64,000 nucleotides of DNA from Microbulbifer variabilis. GTDB taxonomy: Bacteria > Pseudomonadota > Gammaproteobacteria > Pseudomonadales > Cellvibrionaceae. The position numbers were made by a program, and so were the translations under genes. Where the stretch lies: positions 1,843,001-1,907,000 of the forward strand of contig NZ_CP092418.1 in assembly GCF_023716485.1 (NCBI RefSeq), read 5' to 3'. Of this stretch, positions 16,401 through 23,937 are shown piece after piece. The notes under the pieces are model-generated. The model was given only the letters and a program-made list of their open reading frames with translations. It was not told the DNA's origin and ran no database searches. Positions within the stretch are counted from its first letter, which is position 1, and every line of letters begins with the position of its first letter.

Positions 16401-17400
16401 TGGCAATTATGGTACCGGCCTGAATGGTGCCAGCCTGGCTTCCGACAGCTGGGAGACAGACGATAAACTAGCCGATCTGTATATGCGCCGCATGGGCTTT
16501 GCCTATGGTAAGGATGAATCCCGTTGGAGCGATGACCAGCGCAATGTTGCACTTTATAGCAAGGTGCTTTCCGGTACCGATGGAGTGATATTCTCGCGCT
16601 CCACCAATCTCTACGCAATGATGACTAATGATGACCCTTTCCAGTATTTTGGTGGTATGGGGCTTGCGGTGCGCAATCTCGACGGTAAGACACCCGAAAT
16701 GTATGTCTCCAACTTGCGTCGCAAGGACAACATTAAGACCCAGACCCTGGGAGAATTTGTCAATCAGGAAATGCGTAGCCGTTATTTCCATCCCCGTTGG
16801 ATTGAGGCGATGCAGGAATCCGGCTATGCCGGCGCAACGGCAATCCTGGATCGCATGAACAACATGTGGGGCTGGGAGGTGATGACTCCGGAAACCATCC
16901 GTGACGACCAATGGCAGGAGATGTTTGAGGTTTACGTGGAGGATAAATACCAAATGGATATGCGTGAGTTCTTTGAGGAGCACAATGCGGAAGCCCTGGC
17001 GCAAATGCTGGAGCGCATGCTGGAGGCTGTGCGCAAAGGCTACTGGCCTGCCGATGCAGAAACGCTAAGGAAAATGGTGGAGACTTACACCGAGCTCGCC
17101 AACCAGCACGACGTAGCAACAGACAATGAGAAATTTAGTGACTTTGTGAATCAGCAGGCCCTTGGATTTGGTCTTGCCCCGCTTGTGAGTGGCCAGACGG
17201 TAGATAATGTCGCTGCCAGCGCTCCCGCGTCTCAGCAAGTTAGTGGGCAGAAACTAGAACAAGTAAAAGAGCCCACAGCTCAGGACAAGCCCCGGGACTT
17301 CTTGTGGTTTTTACTGTTGGTAATTGTTATCACTGGATTTATTAGCGTATTTTTTGAGCGCTTTTTTGAGGGGGGAGGGCAGCGAGTGACCCATATCTAG
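13450..17400 (+). CDS. CobN-like chelatase, periplasmic and membrane-anchored (HmuS-type)
   Basis: A 1316-residue member of the CobN/BchH large-subunit chelatase family. Unlike cytoplasmic CobN of cobalamin synthesis it begins with a signal peptide (about 1-24, ending MVQA) and ends with a membrane helix near residue 1290 (FLWFLLLVIVITGFISVFFE), so the body should be periplasmic. Core motifs are present: HLGTHGSQEWLTGKERGLS near 545, VFYPYIIDNVGEAMQAKRRG, ISHLTPGFAKAGLY, and RIFSNESGNYGTGLNGASL near 975. CobN-like proteins of this type in heme-uptake loci of Bacteroidota (HmuS) have been linked to iron removal from heme. The receptor, ExbB-like and DUF2149 neighbours fit that setting. The substrate is inference. 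No chlI/chlD-type AAA partner is adjacent. Confidence 0.8.
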   Translation: MLKKVCMQLAYFVVIAFTTMMVQANDKPKVLLMMSSHTAKAKGELLSDLAADQPFTLEIFNSKGKSEEQIAQAWGSSSLVMLDGINPALSQFMFGKYQPLLTQYSKVPVVSLGDADNASMNQGLTSEQHKSIAAYFNNAGRQNYRHLMQFLSAGVFGLTELPVADPIIVPKVGFYHPSLPNLVADSEGDFFNWLQVSAEQPVIGLAIHRSVVDYEQQQVVDAILAGLEEKGAKAFAFFFEGEDLPLSYPELLQDEAGQTRVDLMINYRSLHYVSKRRAEFEKLGVPVIHALNYTEGSEADYLADNSGVSPSLTPFFLVMPEDTGSIDPVIVAASEGGNKVVMTDQLDALVERAWSHASLGYKKNNQKKVATFIWNYPPGEKNIGAAFLDVPSSIESIAKAMEERGYQIEQQDSKTLIAWAGQLLRPYYRREDRVALIDKGLADWMPLSTYVDWFNRLPASVRDPIVERWGKPEDNAMLADYDGERAFVIPRMTLGNLIVLPQGVRADNAKDHASLYHDMKTPVNHAYLAVYLYARKTFGADAYIHLGTHGSQEWLTGKERGLSVFDAPNLALGNIPVFYPYIIDNVGEAMQAKRRGRATMISHLTPGFAKAGLYAEVAELSELIGNYLILEEGQTRLNTQERIITLADKLNMLKDLEISAETLQADFDGQLSRLQDHLAQLAEMSQPLGIHRFGQLPKSEHLTSTMLQMLGENYISAAGQYEKEQGLALPAEQLLDERNVVALEAQPGYQLLNAYLAGHQLPELSEELQNHLQQCREYADNFAGIAELQNLMLALDGEYIPVSYGGDPIRNPQAVPTGRNLIGFNPAKVPSKEAYEAGVQLMEQTIADYREKHGRFPNKLAFSLWSLETMRHQGALEAQILHALGLKPKWNQQGNVTGTEVIPYSELKRPRIDVVISATGLYRDAFPNVMLWLAEAIDKVAQMKEENNFVYRHSQALLKQLKEEGSSEEDARYLSSVRIFSNESGNYGTGLNGASLASDSWETDDKLADLYMRRMGFAYGKDESRWSDDQRNVALYSKVLSGTDGVIFSRSTNLYAMMTNDDPFQYFGGMGLAVRNLDGKTPEMYVSNLRRKDNIKTQTLGEFVNQEMRSRYFHPRWIEAMQESGYAGATAILDRMNNMWGWEVMTPETIRDDQWQEMFEVYVEDKYQMDMREFFEEHNAEALAQMLERMLEAVRKGYWPADAETLRKMVETYTELANQHDVATDNEKFSDFVNQQALGFGLAPLVSGQTVDNVAASAPASQQVSGQKLEQVKEPTAQDKPRDFLWFLLLVIVITGFISVFFERFFEGGGQRVTHI

Positions 17401-17461
17401 GCATTGGGGATTACCCTTGGCAATAAAAGCCAATCCTAAAGTCACTTTTTGATCAGTTAAG

Positions 17462-17500
17462 GCCAGCAACTCTTACCAGCGTTGCTGGCTTTTTCTTTTT
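17462..17500 (+). terminator. Rho-independent terminator after the CobN-like operon
   Basis: GCCAGCAAC (17462-17470) pairs perfectly with GTTGCTGGC (17481-17489), followed by a T-rich run. It is a strong terminator 60 bp after the CobN-like stop. The remaining DNA to 17789 is AT-rich and shows no gene, only the likely promoter of the next one. Confidence 0.9.
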
Positions 17501-17789
17501 TGGCAGAAAAAATTTTGAGCTAATGTTGTTGTTATTTTTCAGGAACCTGTCGATATTTTTTCGTATCCAGCAGGTAAAGTCAGAGAACACTCACAGGCTA
17601 CCCGTACAGGAATGACATTTTTGTGAAATAATTCTGAAAAATTAATTGCGTGGAAATTAGCATTAAGCGTCTCAGCATAGTGGTCCATGTTAGGAAAGGT
17701 TAAGTCTCGGTTTTGCTGTAGCTCATTAAGTAATCAGCACCATTGAGATTTTTTCTGAGCTAGCATAAATATTTTGCAGTGAGAAGCTA

Positions 17790-18404
17790 ATGAGAAAAAT
17801 AATTCCACTGATTGCTCTCCTTTGTGCGGGAGGGTATTTTTTCTGGGCAAAGAGTCATACAGATAGCCCACAACCGATTACTGAAAAACCAGTCTCACCT
17901 CCCTCCAAGAAAATTGTTCCAACTGAAACTAAATCTACAGAAGAAGTGGTAGTGATGCCTTCCGCCCAAGAGCAAGAGGCGAACCCTGATAGTGCCTTGA
18001 TGTGGGCAGAATCGGATGTCGCAAGGCAGGTTTTACATGAGTCAGGACGCTTGCCGCTTGATTTAAATGGAGAGACATATCTTGAGATTGATGTAGAGGC
18101 TCTGAAGAATTTATCTATTGGAGACTATGTTGATATAGAAATGCCTGGGGTGAAGGGAAATTACGATGCTCAGGTGGATAAAGTCCAGGAGCATGCCAGT
18201 GGGAATAAAAGTGTACAAATGAACCTGCCTGGTTATGGTAGCGTGTATTTTGTAAATTTCACAATTGGCAAAAACTCGGTATATGGTAATTTAACATTGC
18301 CTTCAGGCTCATACTCCCTAGAGGCGCAGGGAAATTATGCTTGGGTGGCTTCGAAAAAAGATTTAACCAGGAGTCACTTGGAGGAAGAGGTAAAATTAAA
18401 GTAA
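17790..18404 (+). CDS. Membrane-anchored protein resembling a free-standing protease propeptide (copy 1)
   Basis: 204 residues: an N-terminal signal-anchor (about 3-20), a Pro/Glu-rich linker (about 25-65), and a globular domain (about 70-195). The domain contains LKNLSIGDYVDIEMPGVKG, EHASGNKSV, then IGKNSVYGNLTLPSGSYSLE ending in YAWVA. That order (GxxVxxxxPG, a basic/Asn turn, and a GxYxLE strand before an aromatic) looks like the propeptide that usually precedes the catalytic domain in bacterial reprolysin-like zinc proteases. Here it is a separate gene followed by a metzincin, and the arrangement is repeated in the next pair. A chaperone or inhibitor held at the membrane is the likely role (inference). 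Confidence 0.55.
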   Translation: MRKIIPLIALLCAGGYFFWAKSHTDSPQPITEKPVSPPSKKIVPTETKSTEEVVVMPSAQEQEANPDSALMWAESDVARQVLHESGRLPLDLNGETYLEIDVEALKNLSIGDYVDIEMPGVKGNYDAQVDKVQEHASGNKSVQMNLPGYGSVYFVNFTIGKNSVYGNLTLPSGSYSLEAQGNYAWVASKKDLTRSHLEEEVKLK

Positions 18405-18650
18405 GAATTTATCTAATGTTGGGGTAGGAGTTTTCTGACCTGGCTAGCAGCAAAGGGAGTGCTGCTTGAAGTGCCTGTTACTGACAGAAGCGATTGCTTT
18501 TACAGGTGGAAAAGAGAGTAGGGAGTAATCTATTTTCCAGTTAAGGCGAGTGCATTTTGTGATTTGATCAGTTTGACCAAATATGTAACCGGTTTCATTG
18601 GTTGGATCACAAAGGTTGGGGTAAATAATTTAATAATAAAAGGAACTGCT

Positions 18651-19472
18651 ATGAAGCTAAGAAACAGTTTGGCTGCCGCTATAACGGCTCTTACCATCTC
18701 TGGGGCGGCAAGTGCGGAGACGATAAAAATTGCGGTTTGGTATACCGACCCTGCGGCTCAGTATACTGGTGATATTTCCGTAATGGTTGATAATCTGATC
18801 AGTACTTCTAACCGTATTTACGAGAATAATGGCCTGGATATTCAGCTGGAATTGGTAGACTCAAGAGAGTATTCCAAGGAGGACCTCCTCATTAATGGAG
18901 ACAACCTCAATGAATTTTCTGGCTTAACTGAGTACTTTGCCGAGGATAGTACGCCGACCTACGCTGAAATTACGCAAGTTGCTCCCGGCCCAGTTGGGGT
19001 GCAGCGTCAACTTTTTGAAGCCGACATGGTTGCTCTGTTAGGCAAGGGCGAAGAAGTTTGGGAAGATGGACGCTTTCTTGGTACCCGCTGTGGAGTAGCC
19101 TGGGGCGGAATAGGTAGTAACGGTGTAATGGATCCTAGTGCCAAGCGCTTGGCCTATAGTTTGACTGCAGTTGATTGTGGGGGTACTGATCTTACATTTA
19201 TTCATGAGCTGGGCCACAACATGGGGCTGACTCATTCTCGCCAACAAGGTGATACCAGTGGTTATGTTTACCGTTGGGGACTTGGTTACGGTGTAAATAA
19301 CAGTTTCTCCACTATTATGGCGTATCCATCTGCATTTGGAAGCGCTGAAAGACTGGATACATTTTCTGATCCAGGCAAAATCTGCAACGGGTTACCGTGT
19401 GGCGAGAGAAATCGGGCTGATGCTCATAGAGCATTGGAGCCGATTATTGATGATGTAGCTGGCTATTATTAA
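18651..19472 (+). CDS. Secreted metzincin zinc metalloprotease (copy 1)
   Basis: A 273-residue secreted protease. It has a signal peptide (about 1-22, ending ASAE), the metzincin zinc motif HELGHNMGLTH starting near residue 185 (three His ligands and the catalytic Glu) and a Met-turn FSTIMAYP near residue 222. Cys pairs near the ends (GTRCGVAW, CNGLPCG) suggest disulfides. It belongs with reprolysin-like M12B/M43-type peptidases. There is no propeptide between the signal and the catalytic domain; a propeptide-like protein is encoded 246 bp upstream. I used the ATG at 18651 because AAAAGGA precedes it and the protein then begins with a good signal peptide; the frame is open further upstream. 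Confidence 0.85.
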   Translation: MKLRNSLAAAITALTISGAASAETIKIAVWYTDPAAQYTGDISVMVDNLISTSNRIYENNGLDIQLELVDSREYSKEDLLINGDNLNEFSGLTEYFAEDSTPTYAEITQVAPGPVGVQRQLFEADMVALLGKGEEVWEDGRFLGTRCGVAWGGIGSNGVMDPSAKRLAYSLTAVDCGGTDLTFIHELGHNMGLTHSRQQGDTSGYVYRWGLGYGVNNSFSTIMAYPSAFGSAERLDTFSDPGKICNGLPCGERNRADAHRALEPIIDDVAGYY

Positions 19473-19530
19473 TCTACTTTTACTCTCTTGATTTGTTGAG
19501 AAGTTATTGACTGTTAACTCCATTGTTTTG

Positions 19531-19557
19531 GGGAGGGCTTTGCCCTCCCTTTTTTTG
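19531..19557 (+). terminator. Rho-independent terminator after metzincin 1
   Basis: GGGAGGGC (19531-19538) and GCCCTCCC (19542-19549) form an 8-bp stem followed by seven or more T residues. It closes the first protease unit. Confidence 0.9.
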
Positions 19558-19964
19558 TTCTTTAACTTTTGGGTTGACTTGTTCTGCAGGTGTCTTTTTT
19601 ATCTTTTGGTGTAATTTATCGCATCCTTTTTTTTGGTTATAGCTTTATAACCATTTAAGTTCCTCAAGTGGATGAACTTCTCAATATTTTTAAGGACTTA
19701 TATTTGTTGGTTGCGATGAGGTTTGCAGTTTTTTATGATTTTGTTGTCGTCTTCAGTTGCGATCATTTTTTTATTTTCTTATCTGTGAAGTGTTTTAAAA
19801 AAAATATTTTGAGGTCCTGATACCATTCTTCGTCTGAGTCTGGGCGATGGCGAGAATGTCTGGAAGTAACCTTTTCTGGTTGATGTTGCGAGAAAAAATT
19901 TTCTTCTGAAGCTTGGGGGTTTCGGGAGTGTTATTTTAATAAATGAATGTTGGGGTAGTGAGCT
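19558..19964. other. AT-rich intergenic stretch between the two protease units
   Basis: No gene was recognised. The stretch is rich in T and probably carries the promoter of the second propeptide-like gene, which would therefore be expressed independently of the first unit. Confidence 0.45.
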
Positions 19965-20642
19965 GTGAAGAAGTTGATAATTCCTGTTTTGGTGATCTTG
20001 CTAGGGGCTGGATATTATTTTTGGTCTAAAGGGCAGTCTAATACTGAAAGACAGGTCGCAAAAATTCCAGAGCCTAAACTGGCTATTGATAGGTTTCCTG
20101 TAGAAGACTCTTTGGATGAAGTTGTTGAAGGTGAGGCATCTGCAATGGATGAGCCTTTGGAAGAAGTTGAAAATATTCTTTGGGAAGAGTCAGAGTTAGC
20201 CAAGCAGGTACTTCATGAAAATGGTCGCCTACCAAAAGATCTCAAGGGTGAAACTTATCTTGAGCTTAACGTGGATATGTTAAGGAATTTAGAGATAGGC
20301 GAATATGTTGATATGGATCTTCCTGGAGTGGAAGGTGACTACGATGCTCAGGTGGGAAGTATTCAACAGCACGCGAGTGGAAACAAAAGCTTGGAATTAA
20401 ACTTTCCGGGGCATGCACGCCTCTTTGGGGCCACAATAACGCTAGGAAAGGATGTGGTTTATGCTCAGCTGAACCTGCCATCGGGCTCTTACACTATGGA
20501 GGCACAAGATGGTTTTGCATGGATTGCGCCTAATGGGGCTTTAATTCAGGGTCATGTAGAAAACGGTGATCTACGTAGAAAACCATCGTCCCAAGGTAAG
20601 AAATTAGAAGGCGGCGATCTTTTAGTTGAAGATGAGCTGTAA
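19965..20642 (+). CDS. Membrane-anchored protein resembling a free-standing protease propeptide (copy 2)
   Basis: A 225-residue paralogue of the protein at 17790-18404. It has a signal-anchor (about 2-20), an acidic linker (about 25-70) and the conserved domain with QVLHENGRLP, LEIGEYVDMDLPGVEGDYDA, QQHASGNKS, LNLPSGSYTMEAQ and FAWIAP. It carries an extra acidic tail ending LLVEDEL. The start is GTG, after GGGGTAGTGAG. The second metzincin follows 226 bp downstream, repeating the gene order of the first pair, so the partnership is conserved across the duplication. Confidence 0.55.
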   Translation: MKKLIIPVLVILLGAGYYFWSKGQSNTERQVAKIPEPKLAIDRFPVEDSLDEVVEGEASAMDEPLEEVENILWEESELAKQVLHENGRLPKDLKGETYLELNVDMLRNLEIGEYVDMDLPGVEGDYDAQVGSIQQHASGNKSLELNFPGHARLFGATITLGKDVVYAQLNLPSGSYTMEAQDGFAWIAPNGALIQGHVENGDLRRKPSSQGKKLEGGDLLVEDEL

Positions 20643-20868
20643 AGAATCTAAAGATGAGGGATGCATAGTTTCAAATCTTTAGGTCGACAAGGGATGTGTC
20701 TATAGGTAACCCGTAAATATTAAGAGTTTATTTTCTCGATAGGTTGGAAAAAAAGGATGGTTTCTTTGCGGGTTAGGGTGCAAAAGCATGTCATGTTGGC
20801 AGTTGATCAATTTTTGCAGCTGCCAAAAAAGTACATGCATTAATTATATAAAAAAAAGGAAGACTACA

Positions 20869-21618
20869 ATGAGTCTCAAAAAAAGTTTAGCTGCTGCCGT
20901 TGCAGCTGCTGCAGTTTCCGGTTTTGCACAGGCTGAAACTGTTGATGTAGGCATTGTATATACAGATCAAGCGGCAGCTTATACTGGCGATATTTCTGCA
21001 AAAATTGATCAGTATATTGCTTATGCCAATAATTCTTTTAAAAATAACCTTGTTGATATTCAGCTAAACTTGGTAGGTACAGCGAGAACCTCCACAGATC
21101 GCCGCCCTACAGAAAGTGACATCGATACTATCACCGCGAGTAGCAGCTACCAGAACTGGCGTGCTTCAAAAAAAGCGGACATGATCATTTTGTTGGGCAT
21201 GGCCGAAACTGATGGTCGTTATACCACTTGTGGTATCGCCTGGGTTGGTCAAGGTAGCAATGGCACAATGTATGCTTCTACCCGTGATCAAGCTTATAGC
21301 ATCACTGCCGTAGACTGTGGCTACAACACTTTCGTTCATGAGCTTGGCCACAATATGGGCCTGAGTCACTCTACTGCTCAGCAAGGTACTCCTGGCGTGT
21401 ACTCCTATGGCTATGGCCATGGTGTACAAAATAGGTTTACCACGATTATGGCTTATCCGCATGTATTCGGTACTACAACCCAGTTTGATATTTTCTCAGA
21501 TCCGGATTGGGTAGCCTGTGATGGTTTACCTTGTGGTGAAAGAAGAAATGGTGTTGATATCTCAAACGCGTACCGCGCAATTGGCCCGATCGTAGATGAT
21601 ATTGCAGGTTATTACTAA
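20869..21618 (+). CDS. Secreted metzincin zinc metalloprotease (copy 2)
   Basis: A 249-residue paralogue of the protease at 18651-19472. It has a signal peptide (about 1-22, ending AQAE), the zinc motif HELGHNMGLSH near residue 160 and a Met-turn FTTIMAYP near residue 198. The Cys pattern of copy 1 recurs (TTCGIAW, CDGLPCG). Like copy 1 it lacks its own propeptide. The ATG at 20869 follows AAAAAAGGAAG; the open frame extends upstream but without a site or a signal peptide. Sequence divergence outside the motifs suggests the two proteases may cut different substrates. Confidence 0.85.
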   Translation: MSLKKSLAAAVAAAAVSGFAQAETVDVGIVYTDQAAAYTGDISAKIDQYIAYANNSFKNNLVDIQLNLVGTARTSTDRRPTESDIDTITASSSYQNWRASKKADMIILLGMAETDGRYTTCGIAWVGQGSNGTMYASTRDQAYSITAVDCGYNTFVHELGHNMGLSHSTAQQGTPGVYSYGYGHGVQNRFTTIMAYPHVFGTTTQFDIFSDPDWVACDGLPCGERRNGVDISNAYRAIGPIVDDIAGYY

Positions 21619-21701
21619 TAACTCGCTGTATCTATATGATCAAAGCAAGCCGTCATTTTATATTTAGTGGCAGTTGCTTGCACCTCTAGTCTTTGACTAG
21701 A

Positions 21702-21729
21702 AAAAAGCCGGGGTTTTCTCCGGCTTTTT
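21702..21729. terminator. Bidirectional rho-independent terminator
   Basis: AAAAAGCCGG (21702-21711) pairs with CCGGCTTTTT (21720-21729). It serves the second metzincin on the plus strand and the convergent DUF4870 gene on the minus strand. Confidence 0.85.
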
Positions 21730-21807
21730 AGTTTGACGACTGTTAGTCGCTAAAATTACGCGGATACCACTTAAGCTATACACGTCTGGAGCAGGCAATC
21801 TTTAAAC

Positions 21808-22164
21808 TTATTGAAAAAAGCGAATACTGAGTGGGTAGCGCCAAAAAACGCCCTCATTGGCTCGGATGGCCCCAATAAGAATAAAAGCTACATTGATTAA
21901 AGCGAGCACGATCAACCCCAAAAGACCTACGCCGAGAACGATAAGAATAGTACTCACAATAGAGTAAATAAACAGGCTGATCATCCAGTTGAAAATCATC
22001 TTTCCATGCCTGTCAATCTCTGGAACCTGATCTTTTGTGGTTGCCCACATAATGACTGGTAATACAAAGCCTGCACCAGGAATAATAATCCAGGCCAGTT
22101 GACTCAGGTGTAGGAGCATTAGAAACGTATTTCTATCTAGTCCCCATGGTTTATAGCTATCCAT
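21808..22164 (-). CDS. DUF4870 family membrane protein
   Basis: A 118-residue protein. The N-terminal LDRNTFLMLLHLSQL is followed by helices at about 25-45, 60-80 and 82-105. The central DRHGKMIFNWMISLFIYSI segment, with its conserved His and Asn-Trp, is typical of DUF4870 (Tic20-like) proteins. No function is known. It ends near a shared terminator and lies downstream of the LysE-type gene on the same strand. Confidence 0.75.
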   Translation of the reverse strand: MDSYKPWGLDRNTFLMLLHLSQLAWIIIPGAGFVLPVIMWATTKDQVPEIDRHGKMIFNWMISLFIYSIVSTILIVLGVGLLGLIVLALINVAFILIGAIRANEGVFWRYPLSIRFFQ

Positions 22165-22226
22165 AAATGCCTTCTCTTGCGATTTTACGTTTCATGTAAA
22201 CTTTAATATGGCTGAATTTCACCCGG

Positions 22227-22859
22227 CTAGCGTTCTGTTGCTAGGCGAGCGGCAAGGCCAAGGAAAATAGCCCCCAGGATGCCCTCCGAATGTCGAGTAA
22301 ATGCTGCAGGCTGTTTAAATACGTGTCCCAACCGGCTAAATGAAAGAGAAAATATTGTATTGACTATGAGGGCTGTGGTACTGAGCAGAATGCCAAGAAG
22401 TAATATTTGGGGCGTAAGGGGCTCTGTACTTGTGGTGAACTGCGGTAAGAACAAGCTAAAAAATAAAAGCGCCTTCGGGTTCATTAAATTATTAATCAGG
22501 CCTCTACTGACGAGCTGCCAAGGAGTTAGCCTTTCTGTTACAGGTTTAGTGTTCTGAACAGAGAGGTTGGCGCGCCAGCTACGCAATAGATTAAATCCAA
22601 GCCAGGCAAGATAGAGGGCTCCGACAGTTTTTACTACTATGGCGACCAATGGCATGGCCTGCATTATTTGGCCGAGGCCAAATGCGACGAGTAGCGTTTG
22701 AATAAGTCCTGCAATGAAAATCCCCAAACCGATTAAAAATCCAGCCAAAAAACCTCTTGTGGCGGAGTAGGTCGATATCAATACTAAATCTGGACCTGGT
22801 GAGATGGCCAATAGGGCAGATGCACCAAGGAAGGCGGTCAAAATATGAATCTCGGGCAC
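22227..22859 (-). CDS. LysE/RhtB-family amino-acid exporter
   Basis: A 210-residue inner-membrane protein with about six helices, predicted to export an amino acid or derivative. The family signature is seen near the N-terminus (SPGPDLVLISTYSATRGF) and in the middle (NLMNPKALLFFSLFLPQF). The start is GTG preceded by AGGAGC. The substrate cannot be read from sequence. It is a single gene, with DUF4870 downstream. Confidence 0.85.
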   Translation of the reverse strand: MPEIHILTAFLGASALLAISPGPDLVLISTYSATRGFLAGFLIGLGIFIAGLIQTLLVAFGLGQIMQAMPLVAIVVKTVGALYLAWLGFNLLRSWRANLSVQNTKPVTERLTPWQLVSRGLINNLMNPKALLFFSLFLPQFTTSTEPLTPQILLLGILLSTTALIVNTIFSLSFSRLGHVFKQPAAFTRHSEGILGAIFLGLAARLATER

Positions 22860-23193
22860 AAAGAAAGCTCCTAGGGGACTTGTAGCTGGGGGATTATAAC
22901 CCTGGGATCAGTACTTCCCCTGAAAAGTAATGTCATGTTATGAGGAAATGCAAATTGTACTTTTGCTTTAGATGATGCAGCGTAATTATCTGGAGAGGAA
23001 GGTTATTGGTGAGATAATCAGAGTCTTGGGTTTAAGTCAGAAAATGAGTCTTTATTAAGAGTATTTATTTGTGAGTCTCTTGGTTGTAAAGGGGTATTCA
23101 CCTTTTTCGAAAGCAGGCTAGGGTTGATAGTGTAACCTTAAGTTTATTTGGATCTTCGCACAATCAACCCCGCCTCTGCTTCTCAGTAGGCCC
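22860..23193. other. Intergenic stretch, nothing recognised
   Basis: About 330 bp between the LysE-type gene start and the 3' end of the histidine-rich gene. It should contain the LysE promoter; no gene or strong hairpin was recognised. Confidence 0.4.
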
Positions 23194-23550
23194 CTACTGC
23201 TCCTGTATCATTTCCACTGGGCCATGATCATCACAGTGATCACCGTGTACATGATGCAGGTGTCCATCTACCAGATAATCGACGTGATCTCCATGGGGAA
23301 TACGTTCGTGTCCGCAGTTTTCCCCATGGACATGAGTGGCGTGTGTGCTGGTAGTGATAGGATTGCAGCTCGCGGGATTTTTGCTGCTGACTTCCAGCAC
23401 GTGCTCATCATAGTGGCCATGGTGGGGATGGTGTAGATGGCCATTGTGCAAATAACAAACATGGTCTCCATGCCGTATAGCGGCATGCCCGCAGTGGGGG
23501 CCGTGCTTATGGGAGTGGTTGTCCGCCTGATGACATGAAGAACTGGTCAT
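23194..23550 (-). CDS. Histidine-rich metal-binding protein with internal repeat
   Basis: A 118-residue soluble protein with exceptional His content and paired Cys-Gly-His motifs. It contains two related units: HCGHAAIRHGDHVCYLHNGH in the first half and NCGHERIPHGDHVDYLVDGH in the second, each followed by a His cluster. Such proteins bind zinc or nickel in vitro and often belong to zinc-homeostasis loci. No transporter or Zur gene is adjacent, so its role as buffer, chaperone or store is open. Its two-fold repeat suggests an internal duplication. Confidence 0.7.
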   Translation of the reverse strand: MTSSSCHQADNHSHKHGPHCGHAAIRHGDHVCYLHNGHLHHPHHGHYDEHVLEVSSKNPASCNPITTSTHATHVHGENCGHERIPHGDHVDYLVDGHLHHVHGDHCDDHGPVEMIQEQ

Positions 23551-23794
23551 TTTGAGCCCTCAATGGTGGCACTGAACTTCTAAATACATCCTTGTCAGCT
23601 ACATCAAGGATTCCTTCCGTGTATTCACATAATTCTACTTTAGAAACGCATTGGCCCCTTTCAAAGCAATAAATACGTCTTAAAGTCTGTGGCAGCGTCT
23701 GCTCACTTCACCGGGAGGATGTCTGGCGGAATCTTACTTCCTTAGCAAATATGACCAAATACAGGAAATAGCCACAAATTACCCTGCCAACCGC

Positions 23795-23812
23795 ATTGCA
23801 ATCGATTGCAAT
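23795..23812. promoter_or_regulatory. LacI-type operator 1 (perfect 18-bp palindrome)
   Basis: ATTGCAATCGATTGCAAT is a perfect palindrome with the central CG typical of LacI-family operators. It lies 126 bp upstream of the TonB receptor start. The same motif occurs at 23862, 35270 and 35449. Confidence 0.75.
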
Positions 23813-23861
23813 CCTGCTTTATAGTTGTTCCAAAGTGTCGTCTCACAGGACGGGTACATAA

Positions 23862-23879
23862 ATTGCAATCGTTTGCATT
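23862..23879. promoter_or_regulatory. LacI-type operator 2
   Basis: ATTGCAATCGTTTGCATT is an imperfect copy of the palindrome at 23795, shifted by 67 bp (about six and a half helical turns). Two operators before one gene could allow looping or cooperative repression of the receptor. Confidence 0.65.
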
Positions 23880-23937
23880 GGCGTGTGCCAGACACATCTC
23901 AAAATCCAATAAGAATGACGATGAGAGGGAAGTTTTA

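Noticed and set aside
14383..17119. Open frames antisense to the CobN-like gene
   Set aside because: Codon-bias shadows of a long real gene; no ribosome binding sites or domain motifs.
13450..17400. Cobalt chelatase CobN of cobalamin biosynthesis
   Set aside because: Signal peptide, C-terminal membrane anchor and heme-receptor context do not fit the cytoplasmic CobNST complex; no cob genes are nearby.
23224..23486. Other frames across the histidine-rich gene
   Set aside because: They mirror its repetitive His codons; only the 118-residue frame has a meaningful repeat pattern.
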